Source of the DNA: CAYONZ01 sp964405465
Lineage (GTDB): Bacteria; Bdellovibrionota; Bdellovibrionia; Bdellovibrionales; JAMPXM01
Direction: 5' to 3'
DNA: 64,000 nt
Assembly: GCA_964405465.1 (NCBI GenBank)
Contig: CAYONZ010000005.1
Coordinates: 49,480-113,479 of the forward strand
The notes beneath the pieces are model-generated. The model had not been told where the DNA came from, searched no databases, and worked only from the letters and a program-made list of their open reading frames with translations. The translations under genes were made by a program, and so were the position numbers. Shown piece after piece: positions 8,981 to 16,971 of this stretch (position 1 is its first letter; the number at the start of each line of letters is the position of its first letter).

Positions 8981-10954
8981 ATGGCTTCCGTCAAAATTAT
9001 TTTACCTGATAACTCGATTCAAGAATTTGATAAAGAACCGACCGCGCTTGATGTCGCGACTCGAATTGGGGCTGGTCTTGCAAAGGCCACTCTCGGAGCG
9101 AAAATCAACGGATCAAAAGAGATCATCGATTTTCGACTTCCACTGAAAGACGGGACTCGTCTCGAAATTGTGACGACACGAAGTGCAGAGGCCAACGAGG
9201 TGATTCGTCATTCTGCTGCTCATGTGATGGCTCAGGCCGTTCAAGAGTTGTGGCCAGAAACCAAGGTGACCATCGGTCCGGTTGTTGAGAGCGGTTTTTA
9301 CTATGATTTCGAATCTGCTCGACCATTCACCCCTGAGGACCTTGAAAAAATTGAAAAACGAATGTCAGAAATCATATCTCGTGACCTTCCTTTGGTTCGC
9401 GAGGAGTGGAGCGCTTCAGATGCGATTTCCACTTTCAAAAAGATGAACGAGAATTTTAAGGTCGAGATTATTCAGGATCTCGGTGCTAAGGCGGTGAGTG
9501 TCTACAGGCAAGGAAATTGGTTTGATCTATGCCGTGGCCCCCATGTGCAGAGTACTGGCCAGATTAAAGCGATTAAAGTTCTCTCCATTGCCGGCGCTTA
9601 CTGGCGCGGCGATGAGACCAAGCCACAGCTCCAGCGAATATATGCGACAGCGTTTAACGATAAAAAAGAGCTCAATGCCTACCTACTTCAACTTGAAGAA
9701 GCTAAAAAGCGCGATCATCGTCGCGTTGGCAAGGACCTCGGACTTTTCATGTTCCATCAACTTTCACCTGGTGCCCCATTTTTTACGGGAAAGGGAACGA
9801 TCATATACAATTCACTGGTAGATTTGATGCGAGAGATGTATCGAAAGTACAATTACGAAGAAGTGATCACTCCCCAGATTTTCGATGTCGACTTGTTTAA
9901 GACGAGTGGGCACTACGATCACTATCGCGATAATATGTACTTTGCCCAGACAGAAGAGAAAATAGCCTCGGTAAAGCCGATGAACTGCCCAGGCCATTGT
10001 TTGCTGTTTGCGGCCGATAGGCACTCTTACCGTGATCTTCCAAGGCGTGTTGCCGATTTCGGTCGGCTTCATCGTTTTGAGCGTAGCGGAGTGATGCATG
10101 GTTTGACCCGAGTTCGTTCTTTCTGCCAAGATGATGCTCATATTTTTTGTACCATCGATCAAATGCAGACTGAAATCGAGAGTTTCATGAAGCTCACTGA
10201 TGAGGTTTATGGCATTTTGGGTATGACCAACTACAAGGTCTTGTTGGCCACTCGTCCCGAGAAAAGACTTGGCTCCGATGCTGTGTGGGATAAGGCTGAG
10301 CAAGCGCTTGCGCATGGCCTGGAGAAATTACAAATTCCATTTCAAATCACCCCAGGTGAAGGCGCATTTTATGGACCAAAAGTCGAAATTCATTTTGTCG
10401 ACGCGATCGGGCGTTCATGGCAGATGGGAACCATCCAGTGCGACTTTCAATTGCCAGAGAGATTTGAGCTTAAATACGTTGGCGAAGACAATTCAGAGCA
10501 CAGACCGGTCATGCTTCATCGAGCTATTTTGGGTTCGTTGGAGCGTTTTATTGGTGTATATCTTGAGCACTGCGCGGGTCAGTTCCCGACTTGGCTTGCG
10601 CCGGTTCAAGTCCAAATTCTAAATGTAACAAGCAAGCAGGACCCATACTGCGAAGAGGTCTTGGCAATGCTGAAGCAAGCGGGTGTTCGGGCTCACTATG
10701 ACTCTCGCAACGAAAAGTTAGGGTATAAAATCCGTGAAGCCCAGCTGCAAAAAGTTCCCTATATGCTCACAATTGGGGATGCCGAAATGCAGGCGAGAAC
10801 TGTATCTATCCGATTTAAAAACGGAAAAGTTGAAAATGGTCTTGCGCTTGACACCTTTGTCGAGCAATTGTCTAAAGAAATCCAAAATCGAGATTTACTG
10901 AGCTCATGGCTTCAGGCTCGAATTGAAAATGTGAACCAGGAGGCACAAAATTAA
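8981..10954 (+). CDS. thrS: Threonyl-tRNA synthetase
   Basis: Charges tRNA-Thr in the cytoplasm; 657 residues, a normal length. Domains in order: TGS domain (1-65), editing domain with the zinc-like site HSAAH (~75-80) and a further conserved Cys (LCRGPH, ~185), class II catalytic core with PMNCPGH (motif region ~330) and HRAILGSLERF (motif 3, ~510), then the anticodon-binding domain (~545-640). A ribosome site (TAGGAG) lies before the ATG. The last codons overlap the proposed infC start: the thrS stop TAA (10952-10954) shares a base with the ATT codon, so infC translation is probably coupled to thrS. The order thrS-infC-rpmI-rplT is conserved in many bacteria. Confidence 0.97.
   Translation: MASVKIILPDNSIQEFDKEPTALDVATRIGAGLAKATLGAKINGSKEIIDFRLPLKDGTRLEIVTTRSAEANEVIRHSAAHVMAQAVQELWPETKVTIGPVVESGFYYDFESARPFTPEDLEKIEKRMSEIISRDLPLVREEWSASDAISTFKKMNENFKVEIIQDLGAKAVSVYRQGNWFDLCRGPHVQSTGQIKAIKVLSIAGAYWRGDETKPQLQRIYATAFNDKKELNAYLLQLEEAKKRDHRRVGKDLGLFMFHQLSPGAPFFTGKGTIIYNSLVDLMREMYRKYNYEEVITPQIFDVDLFKTSGHYDHYRDNMYFAQTEEKIASVKPMNCPGHCLLFAADRHSYRDLPRRVADFGRLHRFERSGVMHGLTRVRSFCQDDAHIFCTIDQMQTEIESFMKLTDEVYGILGMTNYKVLLATRPEKRLGSDAVWDKAEQALAHGLEKLQIPFQITPGEGAFYGPKVEIHFVDAIGRSWQMGTIQCDFQLPERFELKYVGEDNSEHRPVMLHRAILGSLERFIGVYLEHCAGQFPTWLAPVQVQILNVTSKQDPYCEEVLAMLKQAGVRAHYDSRNEKLGYKIREAQLQKVPYMLTIGDAEMQARTVSIRFKNGKVENGLALDTFVEQLSKEIQNRDLLSSWLQARIENVNQEAQN
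10938..10952 (+). promoter_or_regulatory. Shine-Dalgarno and ATT start codon of infC
   Basis: AGGAGG (10938-10943) is followed after six bases by ATT (10950-10952), in frame with IF-3. This is the strongest ribosome site near infC. An AUU start on infC is known in E. coli, where IF-3 itself discriminates against it and so limits its own synthesis. Confidence 0.8.
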
Positions 10955-11654
10955 GAACTTTAACGGTGGTGGACGTCCCCCAGCAGGACCTGGTGGTGGC
11001 GGCAGTAGCGGCGGTTTTCAAGGTGGTCGAGGAAACTTTAATGGTCCGAGAAAACCGGGACCGAGTGGCGGCAAAGACGGCTTGCGGGTAAATCGTGAGA
11101 TACGAGTACCAGAGGTTCGCGTGATTGATGAAGATGGTACCATGCTTGGTATCTTCCCACCAATTGAGGCTATTCGAATGGCTGAAGCCAAGGGCCTTGA
11201 TTTGATCGAAATTGCGCCAACTGCGAAACCTCCAACTTGCAAAATTATGGATTATGGCAAGTACAAGTATGAGCTTAAGAAGAAAGAACATCAGGCTCGT
11301 AAAAATCAAACCGTTATTGTGGTTAAAGAAATTCAATTGAGAGCTCGAACTGATCAGCACGATCTTGACGTAAAGATTCGTCATGCAAGACGCTTTCTTT
11401 TGGATGGTGACAAAGTTAAGGTCAATCTTCGGTTTTATGGTCGAGAAATGGCTCACCAAGAGCTAGGGCTCGCGTTGTTGGCGAAAGTTACTAAAATGCT
11501 AGATGACTTGTGCTTACTTGAGGTACCACCAAAAATGGAAGGTCGTCAGTTGTTTGCACTTTATGCTCCAGATCCAGTTAAGGTAAAAGAGTATGAAAAG
11601 GCCAACCCGTCGCCGAAGAAAACTGAAGATCCCGATTCTGGTACCAAGGAGTAG
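10950..11654 (+). CDS. infC: Translation initiation factor IF-3 with non-canonical ATT start
   Basis: Binds the 30S subunit, prevents premature 50S joining and proofreads start codons. The core begins at VNREIRVPEVRVIDEDG and continues with the helix linker (KKEHQARKNQ) and the C-terminal domain. The frame stays open upstream to an ATT at 10950 preceded by AGGAGG, giving 234 residues. This adds ~44 residues rich in Gly, Pro, Asn and Arg, beginning MKNFNGGGRPPAG. The only later conventional-style start is a TTG at 11082 with no ribosome site. E. coli IF-3 also starts with MK at an AUU codon, which supports the choice. The Gly-rich extension is unusual compared with the ~180-residue standard IF-3. 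The C-terminal tail is Lys/Pro/Glu-rich. Confidence 0.88.
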   Translation: MKNFNGGGRPPAGPGGGGSSGGFQGGRGNFNGPRKPGPSGGKDGLRVNREIRVPEVRVIDEDGTMLGIFPPIEAIRMAEAKGLDLIEIAPTAKPPTCKIMDYGKYKYELKKKEHQARKNQTVIVVKEIQLRARTDQHDLDVKIRHARRFLLDGDKVKVNLRFYGREMAHQELGLALLAKVTKMLDDLCLLEVPPKMEGRQLFALYAPDPVKVKEYEKANPSPKKTEDPDSGTKE

Positions 11655-11706
11655 AGTGCTCCAATTCATTAGCCTGCTCTTTTTTTAGACGGGCTAGAGA
11701 ATAGTC

Positions 11707-11814
11707 TTGTCATTTCATTGTATTACAAGTTATATCCCAGAACTATATAACTGAACGGGGCACTGGAAGTGAGCTGTCATTTCGACAGATCCGCCTCATC
11801 AGGAAAGAGGAAAA
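11707..11814 (+). promoter_or_regulatory. Promoter-like site and structured leader of rpmI-rplT
   Basis: A possible promoter reads TTGTCA (11707-11712), 17 bases, TTATAT (11730-11735). The leader then forms a hairpin CTGTC (11774-11778) with GACAG (11784-11788), extended across an internal loop by TGAG (11770-11773) with CTCA (11795-11798). Ribosomal protein L20 represses this operon by binding its leader in several bacteria; whether this structure is such a site is inference. Confidence 0.35.
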
Positions 11815-12012
11815 ATGAGAAGCAAACCTAAGACTCATTCCGGTGCGAAAAAGCGTTTACAGCTTTTGCCTGGAGGAAAAGTCAAGCGCAAGCAGTGTGG
11901 TCTACGTCACCGTCTTAAGAGCCATAACTCCAAATTGAAGCGACATCTTGGTGATACGTCATATGTTGATGATGCCAATATGAATCAAACTCGTCGCTTG
12001 TTGAATTTTTAA
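11815..12012 (+). CDS. rpmI: 50S ribosomal protein L35
   Basis: Small basic ribosomal protein of the large subunit, 65 residues, the normal size. The typical start MRSKPKTHSGAKKR and the block GLRHRLKSHNSKLKRHL identify it. A strong ribosome site (GGAAAGAGG) precedes the ATG, and rplT follows after 24 bases. It is probably co-transcribed with infC and rplT, with possible autogenous control by L20 through the structured leader. Confidence 0.96.
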   Translation: MRSKPKTHSGAKKRLQLLPGGKVKRKQCGLRHRLKSHNSKLKRHLGDTSYVDDANMNQTRRLLNF

Positions 12013-12036
12013 TTTAGAATTTTGGAGGAATAAGAA

Positions 12037-12396
12037 ATGGCTCGTGTAAAAAGAGGCGTTACAGCCCGTCGTCGTCGTAAAAAAGTTTTAGAGAGAGCAA
12101 GTGGTTACTATTCATCGGGAAGCCGCTGCTACATTCATGCAAAAGAGAAAAATGATCGTGGAATGGTTTTCGCCTACCGCGATCGTAAAGTTCGCAAGCG
12201 TGATTTTCGTGGTCTTTGGATTCAAAGGATCAATGCTGCTGCTCGGTTGAATGGAACATCGTACTCAGTTCTTATGGGTGCGCTTCATAAAGCTGGCCTC
12301 GAGCTTGACCGTAAAGTTTTGGCTGATCTTGCTGTTAAAGATGCCGCTGGGTTCACTCAGATCGTAAAACAAGTGCTACCAAATTCGGCTCACTAA
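12037..12396 (+). CDS. rplT: 50S ribosomal protein L20
   Basis: Early assembly protein of the 50S subunit and, in several bacteria, translational repressor of its own operon; 119 residues, normal. Typical blocks are MARVKRGVTARRRRKK, the central FRGLWIQRINAAAR and the C-terminal YSVLMGALHKAGLELDRK. GGAGG lies nine bases upstream of the ATG. A hairpin 25 bases after the stop separates it from the mevalonate genes. Confidence 0.97.
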   Translation: MARVKRGVTARRRRKKVLERASGYYSSGSRCYIHAKEKNDRGMVFAYRDRKVRKRDFRGLWIQRINAAARLNGTSYSVLMGALHKAGLELDRKVLADLAVKDAAGFTQIVKQVLPNSAH

Positions 12397-12420
12397 AAGA
12401 GATTGAGCTGTTATACATTT

Positions 12421-12447
12421 CCTGAAAGGGGCCTTGCCCTTTTCAGG
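12421..12447 (+). other. Hairpin between rplT and fni
   Basis: CCTGAAAGGG (12421-12430) pairs with CCCTTTTCAGG (12437-12447) leaving one bulged T and a 6-base loop. No T run follows. It may attenuate read-through from the ribosomal genes into the mevalonate genes or stabilise the mRNA end. Confidence 0.45.
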
Positions 12448-12472
12448 AAATCATCCTTACTCGGAGGGTGTG

Positions 12473-13564
12473 ATGGGTGACTCAGATATCCCAACTCAAA
12501 ATGACCACACCGATCAGTCTGTCTCCGAACCGCCTTTACAGTTTGAAAATCGAAAAAAAGATCACATACGTCTGGCATTGAGCTCATCAACGCAAGCCGA
12601 AGGTATGTCTGGATTGTCTCAGGTTCGATTGCTCCACGAGGCGCTTCCAGAGCTTGATTTTCAAGATATAAACTTAGGTTGTGATTTTTTTGGAGAACGC
12701 TCTGCCTCCCCCTTGTTTATCAGTTCCATGACTGCGGGGCACACAGGCTCGCTCGACTTGAACTTAATTTTAGCTCGAGTCGCAGAGAGGCGCGGATGGT
12801 GTTTGGGGGTTGGCTCACAAAGACGAGAGCTTTTTGATTCCACCGCCCATCAGGAATGGATTCGTATTCGAAAGGCCTGTCCCGATGTTTTGTTAATGGG
12901 AAATATTGGTCTTTCACAAATTATTAGAACGAAGCCTTCTGAGATTCAACGCCTGGTTGAGGCCATGCAAGCGGTGGCAATTTTTGTTCACACTAATCCA
13001 CTTCAAGAGTGTTTACAGCCAGAAGGAACGCCGTTGTTTAAAGGTGGCTATGAGGCACTTGAAGCACTTGTGAAGTGTTTAGGGGTGCCGGTGGTGCTGA
13101 AAGAGACGGGCTGTGGGTTTTCCAAAAAGACTCTGTCAAGGTTGGTGGGGATTGGTTTGTCGGCTGTTGATATCAGTGGCTTGGGTGGCACACATTGGGG
13201 AAGAATTGAGGGAGCAAGGTCTCCTCGGAATTCAGTTTTAGAGAGGGCCGCCGTAACATTTCAAAATTGGGGAAGCTCGACGGTGGCTTCTATGCTGGCC
13301 GCGCACGAGTTGGACACAGATTATGCAGTTTGGGCCTCTGGTGGAGTTCGATCTGGACTGGATGCTGCGAAACTCTTTGCTCTTGGTGCTGAAAAGGTGG
13401 GGTTGGCACAACCTATTTTGGTCGCAGCAATGAATGGAGATGAAGCTCTAGATTTTGAACTGCAAAGGCTTGAATTTGAATTGAAAACAGCGTTGTTTTG
13501 TACTGGATGTCGAAGTATTGATGAGCTTCAAGAAAGGCAACTATGGCAATGGGACAAGAATTGA
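12473..13564 (+). CDS. fni: Type 2 isopentenyl-diphosphate delta-isomerase (FMN-dependent)
   Basis: Interconverts isopentenyl and dimethylallyl diphosphate, the last step that supplies both C5 building blocks. The type 2 signature is clear: RKKDHIRLAL near the N terminus, FISSMTAGH, GVGSQR, GNIGLSQ, PVVLKETGCGFS and the FMN-phosphate site region WASGGVRSGLDAAK. Length is 363 residues from the ATG at 12473, near the usual ~350. That start is preceded by GGAGGG; the TTG at 12434 lies inside a hairpin and is unlikely. The gene overlaps the following HMG-CoA reductase gene by 22 bases. Type 2 isomerase usually accompanies a mevalonate pathway, as it does here. Confidence 0.95.
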   Translation: MGDSDIPTQNDHTDQSVSEPPLQFENRKKDHIRLALSSSTQAEGMSGLSQVRLLHEALPELDFQDINLGCDFFGERSASPLFISSMTAGHTGSLDLNLILARVAERRGWCLGVGSQRRELFDSTAHQEWIRIRKACPDVLLMGNIGLSQIIRTKPSEIQRLVEAMQAVAIFVHTNPLQECLQPEGTPLFKGGYEALEALVKCLGVPVVLKETGCGFSKKTLSRLVGIGLSAVDISGLGGTHWGRIEGARSPRNSVLERAAVTFQNWGSSTVASMLAAHELDTDYAVWASGGVRSGLDAAKLFALGAEKVGLAQPILVAAMNGDEALDFELQRLEFELKTALFCTGCRSIDELQERQLWQWDKN

Positions 13565-14850
13565 AAGATATTTTTAAAGGCTTTTCTAAATTAGATCGTG
13601 CCGAGAGATTTCGACGTTTAAAGGATGTTGGAGCATTGACCGAATCTGATATCAAATATTTAAAGTCTGGTGGACTTCAGGACTTCACATTAGCTGAGAA
13701 TTTTATCGAGAATGTGATTGGCTACTTTCAGATTCCTCTCGGCGTTGCGACCAATTTTCGAATAGATGGTGCTGATCATGTTATTCCTATGGCGGTTGAG
13801 GAGACTTCGATAGTTGCGGCGGCCAGTAAGACAGCGAAGTGGATTCGAGAGAATGGCGAGATTCGTACCTCCACGCTGGGCAATTTGATTATTGGACAGG
13901 TTCAGTTTGGTCGCGTTGCGAATTTTGCTGCGGTTCAGGATGTGATTTTTTCAAATAAACAAAATTTAATTGATCGGGCCAATTTGGAAGTGGCGCATGG
14001 CCTTGTGTCCCGGGGGGGCGGAGTAAAAGACATTATCGTAAGGCGGGTGGAGCGCGGTGATGGTTTTGATATGGCTGTTGTTCATGTGCACATGGATCCC
14101 TGTGATGCAATGGGTGCAAATATCATGAATCAAGTCTGTGAATTTTTGAAGGCGCCATTCGAAGAGTTGACCGGTGAAAAGGTCACGATGTGTATTCTCT
14201 CGAATCTTGTTGATACACGTGTAACTCGTGCGGAGGTGCGCCTACGTGGCCTTGATGCGCCTGAGGCTCGGCTGATCGCTGAAGCGAGTCTATTTGCAAA
14301 ACAGGATCCTTACCGTGCGGCTACAAATAACAAAGGTGTGTTGAACGGCATCGATCCGATTTTGGTGGCGACTGGAAATGACTGGCGTGCAGTTGAAGCT
14401 GGGCTTCATGCCTATGCTGCTCGGTCTGGACAGTATCGGTCGATCACGGAGTGGACTTATGATGGAAATGAATTGGTGGGTGTGTTGGAGGCTCCAATTG
14501 TTGTCGGGACTGTGGGTGGTGTAACCAAGCTGCACCCGACGGCGCAAATGTGCCTTCAGATGTTGAAGGTCGACAATGCCGCTCATTTGTCTCGAGTTAT
14601 TGCTGCCGTTGGTTTGGTTCAAAACCTAGGTGCTCTAAGGGCTCTTACGACAGTGGGAATAATTGAGGGGCATATGAAATTACATATTAAAAATTTGACA
14701 CTTGGGGCTGGTGCTCTGGAAAAAGAAGTTCCCTATGTCCAAAAAAGACTAGAAGAGATTTTGCTTTTGAAAAAGCGGATTTCGCTAGCAAATGCGGTTG
14801 AAGTTTTACGTGAATTTCGTGGCCAAAAAGAAAATCAACCCACTCTCTAA
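13543..14850 (+). CDS. mvaA: Hydroxymethylglutaryl-CoA reductase, class II type
   Basis: Reduces HMG-CoA to mevalonate, the committed step of the pathway; 435 residues, close to the class II bacterial enzymes (~430). Catalytic landmarks are visible: the acidic site in AVEETSIVAAA (~84-94), Asp in DPCDAMGANIMN, the Lys region NNKGVLNG, and the C-terminal catalytic His in GHMKLHIKN. No membrane segment is present, so it is cytosolic, unlike eukaryotic class I enzymes. It starts inside the end of fni, indicating coupling. HMG-CoA synthase is not in this window and must be encoded elsewhere. Although class II enzymes include degradative ones, the neighbours show a biosynthetic role here. Confidence 0.95.
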   Translation: MAMGQELKDIFKGFSKLDRAERFRRLKDVGALTESDIKYLKSGGLQDFTLAENFIENVIGYFQIPLGVATNFRIDGADHVIPMAVEETSIVAAASKTAKWIRENGEIRTSTLGNLIIGQVQFGRVANFAAVQDVIFSNKQNLIDRANLEVAHGLVSRGGGVKDIIVRRVERGDGFDMAVVHVHMDPCDAMGANIMNQVCEFLKAPFEELTGEKVTMCILSNLVDTRVTRAEVRLRGLDAPEARLIAEASLFAKQDPYRAATNNKGVLNGIDPILVATGNDWRAVEAGLHAYAARSGQYRSITEWTYDGNELVGVLEAPIVVGTVGGVTKLHPTAQMCLQMLKVDNAAHLSRVIAAVGLVQNLGALRALTTVGIIEGHMKLHIKNLTLGAGALEKEVPYVQKRLEEILLLKKRISLANAVEVLREFRGQKENQPTL

Positions 14851-14886
14851 CGAATTGATCGAGAGCAAGTTTATTGGGAGAGTAGC

Positions 14887-15858
14887 TTGAGATTTTCTTG
14901 TCCGGGAAAAACTTTTTTATTGGGTGAGTATCTGGCTCTTGTTGGGGGCTTGTCCCTCGTTGTGGCAACAAGGCCACGGTTTATAATGACAGTGAAATCG
15001 TCTTTGTCGAGTTGCGACCAATTGGGCGAACATGATATGCCGTCCCGATCAAACAAGGGCACCCTTCTTGTCTCAGAAATAGATGGGCAATCAAAGGCGC
15101 ATCCGTTGAGCCCAGCAGGGCGATTTGCTGAACAATACGATTTGTCTATGATTGATTTTGAGGACGGCTATGGGGAGCTGGGTGGCTTTGGGGCTTCGAC
15201 CGCCCAATTTTTAGGAGTTTGGGCTGCGGCGCGTGGACTCCCGTCAGAAGGAGCGAACTGGACAGCTGCAGAATTACTCAAAGCCTATCGTGCGGTGGCT
15301 TGGAATGGAGAGGGCTGGGCTCCCAGCGGAGTTGATCTTTTGGCACAGTGGCAAGGTGGCTTGACTTGGATTGAAACTTCGAAGCTTGCCGACAGTTCTG
15401 GCATTAGAGGTGTCACTTGGCCGTTTACTGATTTACATTTTTCATTGTTTCACACGCAAAAAAAACTGGCGACTCATGAACACTTGCGATTGGCAAAAGA
15501 GTTTTCGGTTGATTCACTGGCCCGCATTGTTTTGCGAGCTCAGCAGGCTTTTGAAAATGGGGATCCATTGTCATTTGCAAACGCGATTGGTGAGTACGGC
15601 ATCAATCTGTCTGAACAAGGGTTGGTTGCATCGCACACTTTAGAAATTTTGGGCTCATTAAGAGCTCAAAGTATTCAAGGGGTACTGTCGGCTAAGGGCT
15701 GCGGAGCATTAGGTGCTGATGTCATCTTGGTTTTACATCGACCTCAGGCATTTGAGCCCTTGCGGCGATGGGGAGTAGGTATTGGCATGCATTGGATTGC
15801 GGATCAACGGAGTATTGATACTCGAGGTTTAATGAGCTCCGGTGATGAGTCGTTGTGA
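14887..15858 (+). CDS. Probable phosphomevalonate kinase (GHMP family)
   Basis: GHMP-fold kinase of 323 residues. Motif 1 is CPGKTFLLGEYLAL, motif 2 is the glycine-rich GGFGASTAQFLG, a substrate or base region reads WAPSGVDLLAQWQGG, and a weak motif 3 is seen near KGCGALGADVILVL. Since mevalonate kinase and diphosphomevalonate decarboxylase are both recognisable next to it, the remaining step, phosphorylation of mevalonate 5-phosphate, is the natural role; this is inference from context plus fold. The start is a TTG at 14887 with GGGAGA upstream; no ATG or GTG would retain motif 1. Motif 3 lacks the usual GxGGGG run, so the protein is divergent. It lies 36 bases after mvaA. Confidence 0.75.
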   Translation: MRFSCPGKTFLLGEYLALVGGLSLVVATRPRFIMTVKSSLSSCDQLGEHDMPSRSNKGTLLVSEIDGQSKAHPLSPAGRFAEQYDLSMIDFEDGYGELGGFGASTAQFLGVWAAARGLPSEGANWTAAELLKAYRAVAWNGEGWAPSGVDLLAQWQGGLTWIETSKLADSSGIRGVTWPFTDLHFSLFHTQKKLATHEHLRLAKEFSVDSLARIVLRAQQAFENGDPLSFANAIGEYGINLSEQGLVASHTLEILGSLRAQSIQGVLSAKGCGALGADVILVLHRPQAFEPLRRWGVGIGMHWIADQRSIDTRGLMSSGDESL

Positions 15859-15931
15859 ATTTTATAGAGGAATTGCTGTTCACACAGTTTAGAGCAAAAG
15901 ATGAAATTGGTTCGGTAAAGGGGGCAGGTGT

Positions 15932-16906
15932 ATGACTAACAAGATTTGGGTGGCAGAGGCTCCTTCGAATATTGCATTAATCAAGTATATGGGGAAAACC
16001 GAAAAATCAGGAAATCGACCTACCAATGGATCTCTTTCCTATTCGTTAGATCACCTCCGGACTCGGGTGGAGTTATCGCTGAGACCTGATGGTCAAGCTG
16101 GGGATCAATGGGCGCCACTCAATCGGCAGGGTTGGCAGCCCCTTACGCTATCAACCAAAGGGCAAGAGAGGTTTTTGAAGCATCTGCAAATGCTCAAGAG
16201 TGAGTTTGGTTTTTCTGCTGGATTTTTGGTTCAATCAGCAAATAACTTTCCCTCGGATTGCGGTTTGGCCAGTTCGGCTTCGAGCTTTGCCGCTTTGACT
16301 CTGGCGGGAGTGAGGGCAATACGCGAGATGCAAGGTAAAATGATTCTAACTCCAAATGAAATTTCAATCTTAAGTCGAAAGGGATCAGGCTCTTCTTGTC
16401 GTTCACTCTTTGAGGGATTTTCGCTATGGCGTGATGAGGGAGCTGAACGAATCGATTTAGGAATTGGCAAGCTTTGGCATCAGGTGATTTTGGTCGACGA
16501 TTCGCTTAAGGCAGTATCGTCAAGTGAAGCCCATCTACGGGTGGCCTCGAGTGATTTGTTTAACGGTCGAGTGGAACGGGCAGAGCGGCGCTTGAAGAAT
16601 TTAATCGCGTTGATGCGCGAAAAAAAATGGCGCCAGAGTTTTGAAATCTGCTGGCAGGAGTTTTGGGATATGCATGCTTTGTTTGAGACCTCAAATCCTG
16701 CATTTGGCTACATGCGCTCAGGATCTTTAGATGTATTAAATTTTGTACGTGAGCAGGTGTGGGGCAAGCTCGGTGACGGTCCATTGGTAACGATGGATGC
16801 GGGAGCGAATGTTCATCTCTTGTACCGGGAAGACCAAGCCGACCTGGCGCGAATGATGGGTCGGCAACTTGGTGAGAAATGGCAAGTGATTTCAAATCTA
16901 TCGTGA
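15932..16906 (+). CDS. mvaD: Diphosphomevalonate decarboxylase
   Basis: ATP-dependent decarboxylation of mevalonate 5-diphosphate to isopentenyl diphosphate; 324 residues, the usual size. Family blocks are strong: EAPSNIALIKYMGK at the N terminus, NNFPSDCGLASSASSFAAL (GHMP motif 2, ~105-125), SRKGSGSSCRSLFEGFSLW with the catalytic Arg region (~147-166), and MDAGANVHLLY with the catalytic Asp near the C terminus. It follows the probable phosphomevalonate kinase after 73 bases and precedes mevalonate kinase, so the lower pathway is encoded consecutively. Confidence 0.94.
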   Translation: MTNKIWVAEAPSNIALIKYMGKTEKSGNRPTNGSLSYSLDHLRTRVELSLRPDGQAGDQWAPLNRQGWQPLTLSTKGQERFLKHLQMLKSEFGFSAGFLVQSANNFPSDCGLASSASSFAALTLAGVRAIREMQGKMILTPNEISILSRKGSGSSCRSLFEGFSLWRDEGAERIDLGIGKLWHQVILVDDSLKAVSSSEAHLRVASSDLFNGRVERAERRLKNLIALMREKKWRQSFEICWQEFWDMHALFETSNPAFGYMRSGSLDVLNFVREQVWGKLGDGPLVTMDAGANVHLLYREDQADLARMMGRQLGEKWQVISNLS

Positions 16907-16971
16907 TTGGTGCAAGTTTTTAATAGGCAGTGGATTGTTTTTTTTTGTTTTGAGTTCGGGTGGGAGTGGTC

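Noticed and set aside
14887..15858. Identification of the GHMP kinase as homoserine kinase or CDP-ME kinase
   Set aside because: Operon context within the mevalonate genes and the missing pathway step favour phosphomevalonate kinase.
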